From Bacillota bacterium (GTDB lineage: Bacteria; Bacillota_A; Clostridia; Lachnospirales; Lachnospiraceae), in the NCBI GenBank assembly GCA_023443925.1, contig JAEZSL010000302.1:1-50264 (forward strand): a DNA stretch of 50,264 nt, given 5' to 3'. Both the position numbers and the translations under genes were made by a program. Each line of letters opens with the position of its first letter. The first letter of the stretch is position 1. A model generated the notes under the pieces. It ran no database searches. It had not been told where the DNA came from and saw only the letters and a list, made by a program, of their open reading frames with translations. Below, piece after piece: positions 1-8,466 of this stretch.

Positions 1-82
1 TAATCTTATCAAAACCTTTCTGATTCATTAAGGTTTTAAGGCCTGTGGCTATGGCCTGTTTTGTAATTAAGGAGTCTGACAT
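1..82 (-). CDS. TetR/AcrR-family regulator, N-terminal part only (DhaS-like)
   Basis: The reverse strand reads M-S-D-S-L-I-T-K-Q-A-I-A and continues for 27 residues to the window edge, with an AGGTGA ribosome binding site a few bases before the ATG at 82. The opening, with S-L-I-T-K followed by A-x-x-x-L-K-x-L-M and F-D-K-I, is typical of the first helix of TetR-type regulators, most like the DhaS group that controls dihydroxyacetone kinase genes. Family membership is fairly clear. The target cannot be told because the ligand domain and the downstream genes are missing. It lies downstream of, and on the same strand as, the MFS gene. Confidence 0.6.
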   Translation of the reverse strand, partial: MSDSLITKQAIATGLKTLMNQKGFDKI

Positions 83-163
83 AAATTCACCTGCTATGTA
101 ATTAGTTTCTGTCTAATATATTATGAATGAGTCTAAACTTAGAATCACTGGTTTTTCAGTAAA

Positions 164-1330
164 TTATACATTGTGATGTACTGTTTTATTGATGGATTCT
201 GATGTCAGAATCATAATTACCATAAAAACAAGCAAAAACACCGGCAATACTCCAATTCCCGTAACTTCAGACATAAAACCAAAAACGGGCGGCATAAAGG
301 TACCTCCGATATAAGCAAATGCCATCTGTATTCCCATTATGGCCTGTGACAGGCCTTTTCCAAACCGCCTGGGGGTTTCATGCAGCATACCCGGATAAAT
401 CGGTGCACAACCTAAACCAATAAGAATAAAGCCGGCTAGTTTAAAATAACTGTTAAAGGGCAGCAATACGCATATTCCGCCCAGAAGACAAATGATTTCA
501 CCCAATCTTATTAAAGTCTTATTATCTGTCTTCATAGCCAGAAAACCGGATAAAAATCTTCCGGCGGTAATACCTAAATAAAAGGAGGATACCCATTTTG
601 CCGCCTTATCGGCGGATAATCCCACATGGGTTACAAGGTAAGTTCCTCCCCATAAACCGGTTGTCACTTCCACCGCACAATAACAAAAGAAGGATAGTAA
701 AGCTGCTTTGGCACCTTTCATCTGAAGGAGTTTTAAGACGGTGGTATCCTTTCTGTTTTTTTCCGATGCACTGGTTTCCTTTTCAAAAGTTTTCCAGATC
801 GGCAGAGTTGTAAAGAGCATTACTACCAGGATAATCTGAATAATCGCTATGGTAAGGTACCCCCGGTTCCATCTTCCGGAACCGGTCAAAAAGACTGACA
901 TGATAAAGGGTCCTGCCGTAGCACCGATTCCCCAGAAGCAGTGCAGCCAGTTCATATGGTTTGCCTTATAATGCAGTGCCACAAAGTTATTTAAAGCCGA
1001 GTCAACCGAACCGGCACCCAGTCCCATCGGTACCGCAAACAGGCACAGCCATATAAAATGCGGAGCCGAATAAAACCCGAACAAGGCAAAAGCCGTCATA
1101 AATACACTGACAGCCGTAACCTTTCCGGTACCGAATCTGCGTATAACTTTCTCACTATATAAGCTTGAAATAATTGTACCCCCGGATATAATCATGGTAA
1201 TTATTCCTGCAAAGGACACCGGCACCCCCAGCTCCCCATGCATAACCGGCCATGCAGAACCAAGTAAGGAATCCGGCAGACCCAGGCTGATAAACGCTAT
1301 ATAAATGATAACTAATAGTATCGCTGCCAT
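164..1330 (-). CDS. MFS transporter
   Basis: This 388-residue protein is almost entirely hydrophobic, with about 12 predicted membrane helices, the usual size for the major facilitator superfamily. The first helix contains G-L-P-D-S-L-L-G-S-A-W-P, followed by a cytoplasmic loop with R-R-F-G-T-G-K at residues 64-70, which resembles the MFS loop 2-3 signature. A short charged linker at about 180-195 separates the two six-helix halves. The start at 1330 is supported by AGGAG six bases upstream. The substrate is unknown. The family includes sugar permeases and drug exporters, and the sequence alone does not decide between them. Confidence 0.85.
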   Translation of the reverse strand: MAAILLVIIYIAFISLGLPDSLLGSAWPVMHGELGVPVSFAGIITMIISGGTIISSLYSEKVIRRFGTGKVTAVSVFMTAFALFGFYSAPHFIWLCLFAVPMGLGAGSVDSALNNFVALHYKANHMNWLHCFWGIGATAGPFIMSVFLTGSGRWNRGYLTIAIIQIILVVMLFTTLPIWKTFEKETSASEKNRKDTTVLKLLQMKGAKAALLSFFCYCAVEVTTGLWGGTYLVTHVGLSADKAAKWVSSFYLGITAGRFLSGFLAMKTDNKTLIRLGEIICLLGGICVLLPFNSYFKLAGFILIGLGCAPIYPGMLHETPRRFGKGLSQAIMGIQMAFAYIGGTFMPPVFGFMSEVTGIGVLPVFLLVFMVIMILTSESINKTVHHNV

Positions 1331-1412
1331 GAACTTCTCCTATCAATATTGTTTTTTAATTGATATTTTTATACTTATATGTATTAATTAGTGATTGCTT
1401 GGATCAGGTTAC

Positions 1413-1444
1413 ATTAATTGTCTGTTTCATTAATTATCTGTTTC
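1413..1444. repeat. Two 16-bp direct repeats
   Basis: ATTAATTGTCTGTTTC is followed directly by ATTAATTATCTGTTTC, one mismatch in 16. The pair lies in the 185-bp gap upstream of the MFS gene and could be an operator or chance AT-rich duplication. The rest of this gap shows nothing else clear. Confidence 0.4.
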
Positions 1445-1515
1445 ATACATTTCATGTAGATTGAATTACTCCGTGCAACACAATCAGCTTATTAAATTAC
1501 CATCAGATAAAAACA

Positions 1516-2031
1516 TCAATAAAACTTATCGTAATCCCCAACCGGTATATCTACATCCATTCCGGTTACCCTGGGCCACATACCCGTCTCAGCAATAATA
1601 AAACCCATAATCATCCCCATATGGCTATGCAGATGCCTGTGCTGACCAAGAATCAGCGCAAATCTGGTCCATTCACACTTCTCCGGTTTTTCGAGCAGCA
1701 TCTGGTCTGTAAGACTATTGTTGTAATCCTTTATCTTAAGCTCTACCGTCTTAAAAAATTCCCGCAGCAGCTCCCGTGAGAGTTTCGTCTCTGAAGTAAT
1801 ATCCAGATTGTTCAGATCTTTTTCATGAAAGGCTGGTGCCTGATAGTTTCTCGGATTTATATACCAGGCATCCAGAGACATCAGCATATGATAAACATGT
1901 TTCCATAAGGGCATCTCACAGTATAATTTATCCCACAACTCATCCGGTATGCATTCAATTACATTATTCACACTCCATAGCGCCCTATCTGCCTGCTCCT
2001 TTATGATTTCCGTATAACTTATGCGTTCCAT
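1516..2031 (-). CDS. DinB-superfamily protein
   Basis: A 171-residue protein with the pattern of the DinB/YfiT-like four-helix bundle. The expected metal-binding histidines are visible: H48 in the second helix (W-K-H-V-Y-H) and a histidine-rich stretch at 131-137 (H-R-H-L-H-S-H). These bundles bind a divalent metal, and several act as thiol-dependent transferases; the substrate here is unknown. The ATG directly follows the stop codon of the Nudix gene (stop at 2032-2034, start at 2031), so the two are probably translationally coupled and may act on related damaged or toxic metabolites. The family call is fairly secure; the specific role is open. Confidence 0.75.
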   Translation of the reverse strand: MERISYTEIIKEQADRALWSVNNVIECIPDELWDKLYCEMPLWKHVYHMLMSLDAWYINPRNYQAPAFHEKDLNNLDITSETKLSRELLREFFKTVELKIKDYNNSLTDQMLLEKPEKCEWTRFALILGQHRHLHSHMGMIMGFIIAETGMWPRVTGMDVDIPVGDYDKFY

Positions 2032-2604
2032 TTAATCTTCTCCTTTATCTCCCAGCTTCTCATTCAGTTTCCGGTAAATCCCCCGCATCCATATCTCGCT
2101 GGATAAATTTATTGCCTGCTTTAAATCCACCCATCTCACACCACTGTTTTCGTCCTCCTTAATCCGGAGACTTTCCAGCTCATCTGCTTCCAGCAGATAC
2201 GTAATGTTTAAATGCAGATGGGAAGATACATACTTTCCTTTTTTCACATGCCCGTTAACACACAATATTTCAAGAGAATAGATATCCTCATTAATAGGTT
2301 TGATGGTCTGTATGCCGGTTTCTTCCTGCGCTTCCCTCAAAGCCACCTTTAACAGGTCGGCGTCTCCGTCGGCATGACCTCCCGTCCAGGCCCAGCTGTC
2401 ATAAATGTTATGATAGATCATCAGAACTTTTGTACTGTCCTGATTCACGATCCAGGATGAAGCAGTTAGATGAGCGATTTCATTCTCACGGAACAAGACA
2501 TCCTCAAATAAATCCATATATTTAAGGGTTAGCTTTTGATCCTTCTTCTCCTGTTCATTCCACGGGTGATATTGTTTTATCTTATTGTATAAATCAGCTT
2601 TCAT
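2032..2604 (-). CDS. Nudix hydrolase
   Basis: A 190-residue protein with a Nudix box at about residues 76-98. It keeps the catalytic core R90-E-A-Q-E-E-T-G97, but the first conserved Glu of the box (G-x5-E) is an Ala at 82 with Asp on either side. Nudix enzymes cleave nucleoside diphosphates linked to another moiety, using Mg ions held by the R-E-x-x-E-E motif. The N-terminal 40 residues resemble Nudix proteins annotated as isopentenyl-diphosphate-isomerase-like or generic housecleaning enzymes. It is the first gene of a two-gene unit with the DinB protein. The substrate is unknown. Confidence 0.85.
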   Translation of the reverse strand: MKADLYNKIKQYHPWNEQEKKDQKLTLKYMDLFEDVLFRENEIAHLTASSWIVNQDSTKVLMIYHNIYDSWAWTGGHADGDADLLKVALREAQEETGIQTIKPINEDIYSLEILCVNGHVKKGKYVSSHLHLNITYLLEADELESLRIKEDENSGVRWVDLKQAINLSSEIWMRGIYRKLNEKLGDKGED

Positions 2605-2792
2605 AAATTCTCTCCGCCTTATCTTATTACAAGTAAAAGTATTCCTTAATTCTAAAGCTTCAGGCTTTTACGTTTAACCTAAATCAATTAATACTATAAT
2701 AATCTAAAATATTAAATTAGGCAAACATATCTTTAGGCTGGTTACTTATTAAAACCTGCAAATATATCTATAAACCCGCCCCTTTTATAAAC

Positions 2793-4028
2793 TCATGATT
2801 CCGCTTTTCTTCTGCTTATAAATACAAACTGAAAAAGGATGATAAGCACACCTAAAATATAAAACACATTTCCCAGCCCGATTAAGTCTCCTGCAAAACC
2901 GCAGATGGGGAAAATAAGAATCATAGCCGCCGAAAACATGACACTGCTGACGGATATTATGGTTGCCCTCTGCTTGGAAGGGATTAAAACATTCAGGGCA
3001 TTGGAGGCTATGGGGTATAATAATGCCCCAAAATAACTCTGTATTAAGAAAGCTGCAATTGCGACATAATTATTGTGCATACCGAAAATGGCGATAAAGA
3101 GCGCTAATCCGGAGGCGGCAATATATTTTTCTTTATCTCCAAAGATACGGCTGAATTTGTCGGCGGATAATGCACCCAGAGAGGCAAACACTCCGCTGAT
3201 TAATATAACAAACGAAATCTGTATCTTATTTAAACCAATATCATATAAATGCTGCTGCCCGTAAAAATACAAGGTAGTTGCAAATGCGGTAACTACCGGA
3301 TAAAAAACCAGCACCTGTCTCACTGCCCTGTTATGTTTAAAGACCAGGACGCTGGTGATAAAGTGTTCCTTAATGATACCGCTATGTATTTTCTCCCTGC
3401 TATGTTTTATTTCCGGTTCGCCAAAAAAAGTTCCGGTCAGAAAGGCAGCCGCATTTATAAACATTCCTCCTGCATAAGCATAGAAAAAAGCTGCTTCTGC
3501 AATAATACCGCCTAAAAATGCAGCAAAACCACTTGCAGCTTCCTGAATAAAATTCAGCCTGCCGTTAATCTTTAAAAACTCATTCTCCCGGCGCAGAAGT
3601 TTTAAGCTGTCATACACCAGGGCTTCCTCCGAACCTGAATTCAAATTGTAACTGGCGGCAGAAAAGGCAAATGCAACGGCATATCCCCAGAAATGATGGG
3701 CTGTTATCATAAGTAATCCGGATATAATAGCTGCTATTCTGCCCAGCAGTAAGATTTTCTTTCTTCCTAATAAATCGGCCATGGCACCCGAAGGGATTTC
3801 AAGAAGAAAACTTACAAGGTGAAAAAATCCTTCCAGCAGCCCGATTTGTCCCAAAGACATTCCATTATAACTCAAATACAAGACCCAGACAGCACTGGTC
3901 AAACCGAAGTTTGCGGTAAAGCGGAAAAGGTAATCCACTCTGATATTACGGCTTAATGCACCGGGTTTTGCAATTGGTTGGATGTCCTGATTACTATCAT
4001 CTATAAAAATTTCACTGTTTTTACTCAT
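2793..4028 (-). CDS. MFS transporter, probable drug efflux
   Basis: A 411-residue, 12-helix MFS protein. Helix 2 and the following loop carry I-G-L-L-E-G-F-F-H and E-I-P-S-G-A-M-A-D-L-x-G-R-K-K, the form of the MFS signature seen in many Firmicute drug exporters such as the TetA(P)/Tet(40)-like group. A longer reading frame starts at 4073, but the ATG at 4028 has AAAGGA at good spacing and gives the usual family length, so I prefer it. The gene follows a 37-residue leader ORF and a competing terminator/antiterminator region (4105-4330). That organisation is typical of antibiotic-inducible resistance genes and supports export of a ribosome-targeting drug. The drug itself cannot be told. Confidence 0.8.
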   Translation of the reverse strand: MSKNSEIFIDDSNQDIQPIAKPGALSRNIRVDYLFRFTANFGLTSAVWVLYLSYNGMSLGQIGLLEGFFHLVSFLLEIPSGAMADLLGRKKILLLGRIAAIISGLLMITAHHFWGYAVAFAFSAASYNLNSGSEEALVYDSLKLLRRENEFLKINGRLNFIQEAASGFAAFLGGIIAEAAFFYAYAGGMFINAAAFLTGTFFGEPEIKHSREKIHSGIIKEHFITSVLVFKHNRAVRQVLVFYPVVTAFATTLYFYGQQHLYDIGLNKIQISFVILISGVFASLGALSADKFSRIFGDKEKYIAASGLALFIAIFGMHNNYVAIAAFLIQSYFGALLYPIASNALNVLIPSKQRATIISVSSVMFSAAMILIFPICGFAGDLIGLGNVFYILGVLIILFQFVFISRRKAES

Positions 4029-4104
4029 TATTCTATCCTTTCCGGTCGGTAACATTCTAAAGAGACTGTTCATTTAGTCTCGTAGAGCAGCATCCTGCCC
4101 TGAA

Positions 4105-4182
4105 GGTTTTTTATTTTATGGGATACAATTTCCTATAAAATAAAAAAACCTGTTTCCTTTTTACGCGGATACAGGTTACTGC
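4105..4182 (-). promoter_or_regulatory. Transcription attenuator upstream of the MFS gene
   Basis: Read on the minus strand there are four segments. Segment 1 (4239-4247, GGTTACTGC) lies inside the leader ORF. Segment 2 (4174-4182, GCAGTAACC) is its exact 9-bp complement and runs into the 5' arm of a terminator. Segment 3 is the terminator 3' arm plus T-tract. Segment 4 (4105-4119) is complementary to the T-tract side of segment 3 (4135-4150). Pairing 1:2 with 3:4 would disrupt the 2:3 terminator. This is the layout of ribosome-controlled attenuation; the mechanism is inferred. Confidence 0.7.
4141..4176 (-). terminator. Intrinsic terminator inside the MFS leader
   Basis: The arms ACCTGTATCC and GGAAACAGGT (4167-4176 and 4148-4157) pair with one A-A mismatch around a nine-base loop, followed on the minus strand by seven T. 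It lies between the leader ORF and the MFS gene, so it would cut MFS transcription unless it is melted. Confidence 0.8.
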
Positions 4183-4216
4183 CGGATAGTATAGTATTTC
4201 AAATCATAAGAAACAA

Positions 4217-4330
4217 CTAATCAATCCTAAAAAAAGGCGCAGTAACCCAATTTTCGGATATTTTTCCGTTAAATGTGAGAGAACTGCATACGATTATCAA
4301 ATAGCCTTTTGCTTTGGTATTAAATCTCAT
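4217..4330 (-). CDS. Leader peptide, 37 aa, of the MFS attenuator
   Basis: The ATG at 4330 follows GAAAGGAAAGGAACA, a strong purine-rich ribosome binding site. The frame encodes 37 residues beginning M-R-F-N-T-K-A-K-G-Y and ending W-V-T-A-P-F-F-R-I-D, with stop TAG at 4217. I do not recognise a family. The codons for W-V-T-A contain segment 1 of the attenuator. A ribosome moving freely to the stop would therefore mask segment 1 and allow termination, while one stalled earlier would leave it free to pair and permit read-through into the MFS gene. That role is inferred from position and base pairing. Confidence 0.65.
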   Translation of the reverse strand: MRFNTKAKGYLIIVCSSLTFNGKISENWVTAPFFRID

Positions 4331-4413
4331 TGTTCCTTTCCTTTCAATCGAATTTCATATGGACTGAGTATACCATTATATTGTTTTCAAATCAAGAAAA
4401 ATAATGTATTTTA

Positions 4414-5685
4414 CTAATCAGCTACCGCCTTATTCAGATAAGCTATAACCTTCTGAAAATATTCTTTATCCTCCTGCTCCTTATTATCTTTAAAAACATG
4501 CATAACCAGATTTAGTTTACCTCCCAGTGAAACCATACCGAACATATGCTTTGCATTGGGGGCTACCGGTGGTATAAAAATAAAATCCGCAAGAGTGAAT
4601 CTTCCATAATTTAGGTTTATATCCAGTCTGGTAAGATTTGTAATGCTTAAATTCTTGGGTCTGTTACCATACCCGAACATATTTTTAATCATTACAGCCG
4701 TTTTATTCCCGTAATCTTCATAAGCCGAAAAATATGCGGAGTCCGTTAATGAACCATCCAACTGACCCAGAAATTGAAGCAGAAAGAATTTTTTTCGGTT
4801 GCTGTTCAGTTTTTTATATATTAATTTATGAACCCGCTGTGCATTCGTCCAAAAATCCAACTTTTCTTTGTAACAGCAGATAATAGAGATGCCAGACGCA
4901 TAATTGCCCATGGTACGATTTCCATCTTTACGGATATTTACAGCTATTCCAACATCTGATTTTTTACCCTCAGCCCGTAGTAATGCCGTTGTAATGGTAC
5001 TGTTTAAAGTTACTTTATAGTCCCTGGATTTCTTTTTCATTAATTCCAGGAAATCAGAAGCAAGCGCCTGGCTGTAAGTAACCGTCTCTCTGTTTTCCCA
5101 GTACTTCGAAAACATTCTTCTGTAATCTTCAAAGGTAAAAACTCTTCCGGATTTACTCCATTTGGAATTAAGCTCATTTGCCATTAAGTGCATCAGGGCA
5201 TTGAGGCTGCTTTTCTTTGGTAAATCTTCTCTTAAAAGTAACCGAAGCGGTTTGTGCACGGTGCCACTTCCGGACAATGCTGCCATAATATCCTCTGTCA
5301 ATATTGCCAGAGAAAGCCCGTCTCCAGCAAGATGATGAGCCATAATGAGCAGCTTAACTTCCTGACTGCCCGGAAGTATAAAGAAACGTACCATTTCTCC
5401 CTTTTCCAGTTCAAAAGGAATTCTTTCCTGGGCTTTTATAATAACCGGTACCGATTCATTCAGTATCTGTATATTAAATACCGGTTCATCCAATACGGAA
5501 TAAAAGGCATCGCCATTCTCTTTTAATTCAATTCTACAGGATAATATTCCATTGCTTTTAACCGCTTCCCAAATCGCCCGGGTTAATTCCTCCGGCTTAA
5601 TTTCGCCTGAAATTGTTACTAATACCGTTACATTAATGTTAGGAGAGAAAAGATGGGTACGATCTATATTGATTTTTTGGTCCAT
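4414..5685 (-). CDS. Stand-alone condensation-domain (acyltransferase) protein
   Basis: A 423-residue protein with the H-H-x-x-x-D-G active-site motif at 117-123 (H-H-L-A-G-D-G), the hallmark of NRPS condensation domains, PapA-type acyltransferases and alcohol acetyltransferases. Its length equals one two-lobed condensation fold with no carrier or adenylation domain attached. The second His is the general base that moves an acyl group to an amine or alcohol. No NRPS or PKS genes are near, so it probably acts alone on a CoA- or carrier-bound acyl donor. It lies downstream of, and on the same strand as, the GNAT gene at 5722 (36-bp gap), so the two may be co-transcribed. The substrate is unknown. 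Confidence 0.75.
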   Translation of the reverse strand: MDQKINIDRTHLFSPNINVTVLVTISGEIKPEELTRAIWEAVKSNGILSCRIELKENGDAFYSVLDEPVFNIQILNESVPVIIKAQERIPFELEKGEMVRFFILPGSQEVKLLIMAHHLAGDGLSLAILTEDIMAALSGSGTVHKPLRLLLREDLPKKSSLNALMHLMANELNSKWSKSGRVFTFEDYRRMFSKYWENRETVTYSQALASDFLELMKKKSRDYKVTLNSTITTALLRAEGKKSDVGIAVNIRKDGNRTMGNYASGISIICCYKEKLDFWTNAQRVHKLIYKKLNSNRKKFFLLQFLGQLDGSLTDSAYFSAYEDYGNKTAVMIKNMFGYGNRPKNLSITNLTRLDINLNYGRFTLADFIFIPPVAPNAKHMFGMVSLGGKLNLVMHVFKDNKEQEDKEYFQKVIAYLNKAVAD

Positions 5686-5721
5686 AAATCTGTCTCCTTC
5701 CGGTTACTTATTTACCACTGT

Positions 5722-6621
5722 TTATGTTTCTTTAAGCAGGTACTCATACGCAGTCACACCTTCTGTCTGAACAAAACCTTCCTTAAGATATAGCTCTTTT
5801 GCTCTTTCATTATCTGCATTTACGCAAAGCATGGTTTTCTTAAAGTTCATTTTCCCAGCAAATTCCACCGCCGTTCTAAGCAGCTGCTTTCCAAGGCCTT
5901 TTCCCTGATGTGCCGGAAGTACAGCGATTGGCCCGATATTCATGCAGGGTTCCCCTTCATATTCGTCCCTGGCACCTCTAACAATGCCAATTGGTTTATC
6001 CTCATGTAAGAGGAATATAAGGCCTCCTTCCAGATACTCTGCCTCTGACACCATTTTATGAACCATGTCCGTTGTAATCGGTGTCGAATTCCCTTTCAGG
6101 TTTGCAAAAGCGGTATTTCTGATATAACACCAGTCTTCTTCATCCCGGTCCGGTTTAAAGGTTTTAAGCGTATAACCAACAGGAAGACTGCAAGGAACTG
6201 TTTCTTTCACTTCACAAACCAGGAGGAATACATACCGCTCCGCAGAAAAATGAAGTTCCTTTATAACCTCCTCTAGTTCCTTATTAGCAAAGGGAACAAA
6301 CAAAAATACTTTGTCAAGACCTTCTGTGTGCTTTCTTATTTCTTCAAGCAGAATTGAATATATTTGTGGATCCTGCCTCTCAGAATAAAATATCCGAAAA
6401 CGTCCTTTTCTGCCTCTTCTATGATAATCATCAACAATAAGTGAAGCTGCCGCAATTATTTTACCGTCTTCCCGGATGATATAAGTTGGATTTTCATCAC
6501 CTGGTATAAAATTTTCAAAGTCTTTTTCATATAAAAATGAATCATCTACTTCGCTCCGGTGTTTTAAACAATATGCAACAAACTCTTCTTTCAATTCAAG
6601 ATATAATTTTTCAGCTTTCAT
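5722..6621 (-). CDS. GNAT acetyltransferase, two-domain
   Basis: About 299 residues from the ATG at 6621 (AAGGAG just upstream); an in-frame ATG at 6651 is possible but less likely. The C-terminal half is a clear GNAT fold with G-P-I-A-V-L-P, the acetyl-CoA loop H-Q-G-K-G-L-G-K, and the N-x-x-A-x-x-L-Y-x-K-x-G-F ending. The N-terminal half, with E-D-G-K-I-I-A-A-A-S-L, looks like a degenerate second GNAT domain, as in MshD-like or Eis-like double proteins. It would transfer an acetyl group to an amine; the acceptor is unknown. It is followed after 36 bp by the condensation-domain gene, so two acyltransferases are neighbours. Confidence 0.8.
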   Translation of the reverse strand: MKAEKLYLELKEEFVAYCLKHRSEVDDSFLYEKDFENFIPGDENPTYIIREDGKIIAAASLIVDDYHRRGRKGRFRIFYSERQDPQIYSILLEEIRKHTEGLDKVFLFVPFANKELEEVIKELHFSAERYVFLLVCEVKETVPCSLPVGYTLKTFKPDRDEEDWCYIRNTAFANLKGNSTPITTDMVHKMVSEAEYLEGGLIFLLHEDKPIGIVRGARDEYEGEPCMNIGPIAVLPAHQGKGLGKQLLRTAVEFAGKMNFKKTMLCVNADNERAKELYLKEGFVQTEGVTAYEYLLKET

Positions 6622-6663
6622 ATGACTCCTTCCGTCTTTCCGGCAAATCACCCCGTTATTTAA

Positions 6664-6766
6664 CTTCCTTCTGTAATTTAAATTCCTCTGTAAATAAATT
6701 CCTTCTGTGATTTTAAATTCCTCTGTAAATAAATTCCTCTGTGATTTTAAATTCCCCTATGATTTT
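6664..6766. repeat. Six degenerate 16-19 bp tandem repeats
   Basis: Units of the form TTCCTCTGTAAATAAA or TTCCTTCTGTGATTTTAAA alternate about six times in the gap between the XRE regulator and the GNAT gene. Both unit types recur at least twice with near identity, showing recent slippage-type expansion. No coding potential or hairpin is evident. They lie directly downstream of the XRE gene and upstream of the GNAT start. Confidence 0.75.
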
Positions 6767-6801
6767 ACCGTTATTCCTGTACTTTTTTAATCCTGTCTGA
6801 C

Positions 6802-7875
6802 TCACCTGTTTAAGTATGCTTTTAACTTAGCTACGGAGTCAACATATTCCTTTTTATCCCGTAATATTTCATAATGAGGATTTAATAGGATTGCTTTATA
6901 CAATGCTGTTTTTATATTATCCGACAGATGACTGCCGTTTGCAATATCCTTTCCGATATTTTTAAAAAATACTGATTTTGAAAAATCCGGTTCCAGTTCA
7001 ATAATGTCCTCCACATATACCTGAAACCAGGTTAAGGCATTTTGTACATCTTGCATTTTTATATAAGCATCTACAAACAAATCCGCACCGCCAGGCATAT
7101 GGTTTCCATAAAGTTTTGAAATCCGGTAACAGTTTTCTGCCAGCTGCAATGCGGACTGGTAGTCCTCCTGTTTAATCCGTACGTTATACATGGACACAAT
7201 ATCGGTTTGAATATTGTATATGTCCAGTAGCAGATTCTGCTCCGCTATACGGAGTGATTTTTCATATTCCTCCATTCCTGCATATAAAACCGGCCATAAC
7301 CGTTTAACACTGAACTCGTTTTTTGGCAGAGTGCTTAAAAGATCTTCCGCTTCGTGAAACCTCTGCTCTTGCATATATCTGGATATTAATGCTGTTTTAG
7401 CCGCAAAACTAATTTCATAATTCTTCGAAGGGACCAAATCTTCCAGTAATCTTTTCGATTTTCCAGACAGTTTCATATATTCTTCCTCGGAGTAATCACT
7501 GTCCGCAGTGTAAGAAAGGCGCAAAGGACTCATGGCTATTTTTAGTTTTAAGTATTCCGAACCGGGGTATTCCTTTAATAAGGAAAATGCATACTCTAAT
7601 CCCAAACGGTATCCTTTGCTTTCACAAAGGTTTGTTATCTCCTGATATAAAACGTCTGTTTCTTCTTCTGTCAGGTCCATTGTATATGCTAACAGATAAT
7701 CAACTGTGGTACTTAACAGTCTTGCCACCGGTGCCAGCATAGTAATATCCGGCAGTGAAATTCCTGTCTCCCATTTACTGACGGCAGGAACCGATACCCC
7801 CACGGCTTCTGCCAGCTGTTCCTGAGTTAACCCTTTCGCTTTTCTTAACTCATATATTCTTCTTCCTATCTCCAT
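6802..7875 (-). CDS. XRE-family regulator with TPR-like C-terminal domain
   Basis: A 357-residue protein. Residues 1-65 are a classic XRE helix-turn-helix (R-R-I-Y-E-L-R-K-A-K-G-L-T-Q-E-Q-L-A, then V-S-V-P-A-V-S-K-W-E-T-G). The remaining 290 residues are alpha-helical with a repeated E-x-x-L-x-x-A-x-x-Y-like pattern suggesting TPR units. Many Firmicute regulators with this plan sense peptides or metabolites through the TPR part. It starts at 7875 with GGAG upstream and is divergent from the small gene at 8115 across a 239-bp gap. The target genes are unknown. Confidence 0.85.
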   Translation of the reverse strand: MEIGRRIYELRKAKGLTQEQLAEAVGVSVPAVSKWETGISLPDITMLAPVARLLSTTVDYLLAYTMDLTEEETDVLYQEITNLCESKGYRLGLEYAFSLLKEYPGSEYLKLKIAMSPLRLSYTADSDYSEEEYMKLSGKSKRLLEDLVPSKNYEISFAAKTALISRYMQEQRFHEAEDLLSTLPKNEFSVKRLWPVLYAGMEEYEKSLRIAEQNLLLDIYNIQTDIVSMYNVRIKQEDYQSALQLAENCYRISKLYGNHMPGGADLFVDAYIKMQDVQNALTWFQVYVEDIIELEPDFSKSVFFKNIGKDIANGSHLSDNIKTALYKAILLNPHYEILRDKKEYVDSVAKLKAYLNR

Positions 7876-8114
7876 TGTGGATATCTCCTTTTTAATATAA
7901 TTTTCCAGTTAATTGCGAAACACTTTTGATAATTTGCTTCTGTCTTAATTTTACCTGAAGCAAAGAGTACAAACAATGGATTCTTGGTTAATCCAGGGTT
8001 ATAATATTTTAACTAACAATTAATTTTTTGTTCTGTAAAAAAATTGAGTAACTCCTTTCTCTTCCTTATGCAATCTTCCATTAATCGTGCATATATTTAA
8101 TCGAGGTGAAAAAA

Positions 8115-8369
8115 ATGCAGTCATGCGAACTTGTTGCTACTATTACGGCAATTGCCTGCGCAATAGCAAATAACTGCTCGGAGGATGAGGTCGAACTATT
8201 ATCCTCAGTATTTAACCAACTGGGTGATACGCTGGGAACCATACTTGCACAGGAAAGCTGTAATCAGAATGGTTCGAACAACAATCAGAAAAACTCTAAT
8301 AATAAGGACGAGAGTAAAAAGAATTCAAAAAACAACAGTACGGACTGCACTGAAGATGTGGATTGTTAG
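8115..8369 (+). CDS. Small conserved-type protein with Asn/Lys-rich tail
   Basis: From the ATG at 8115 (GAGGTG six bases before) this gives 84 residues; a GTG at 8106 overlaps that ribosome binding site and is unlikely to be used. Residues 1-45 form a compact Ala/Cys-containing segment (C-E-L-V-A-T-I-T-A-I-A-C-A-I-A) followed by acidic E-D-E and L-G-D-T-L-G-T-I-L-A. Residues 50-84 are a low-complexity Asn/Lys/Ser tail ending in D-V-D-C. It resembles short Lachnospiraceae proteins of unknown function (possibly DUF6774-like, from memory). A strong terminator follows, so it is a real single-gene unit. The function is unknown. Confidence 0.65.
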   Translation: MQSCELVATITAIACAIANNCSEDEVELLSSVFNQLGDTLGTILAQESCNQNGSNNNQKNSNNKDESKKNSKNNSTDCTEDVDC

Positions 8370-8424
8370 TTTTACATCTTGTCCGGCTTTATTTCATAGA
8401 ACGCTATTTTCGATGAAATAAATA

Positions 8425-8465
8425 GAGGGCAGGCGGGGTTATAATAAACCCCACTGCCCTTTTCG
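8425..8465. terminator. Strong bidirectional terminator
   Basis: AGGGCAG and GGGGTT on the left pair with AACCCC and CTGCCCT on the right, followed by TTTT on the plus strand. It lies between two convergent genes (the small plus-strand gene and the methyltransferase) and could serve both. Confidence 0.85.
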
Positions 8466-8466
8466 T

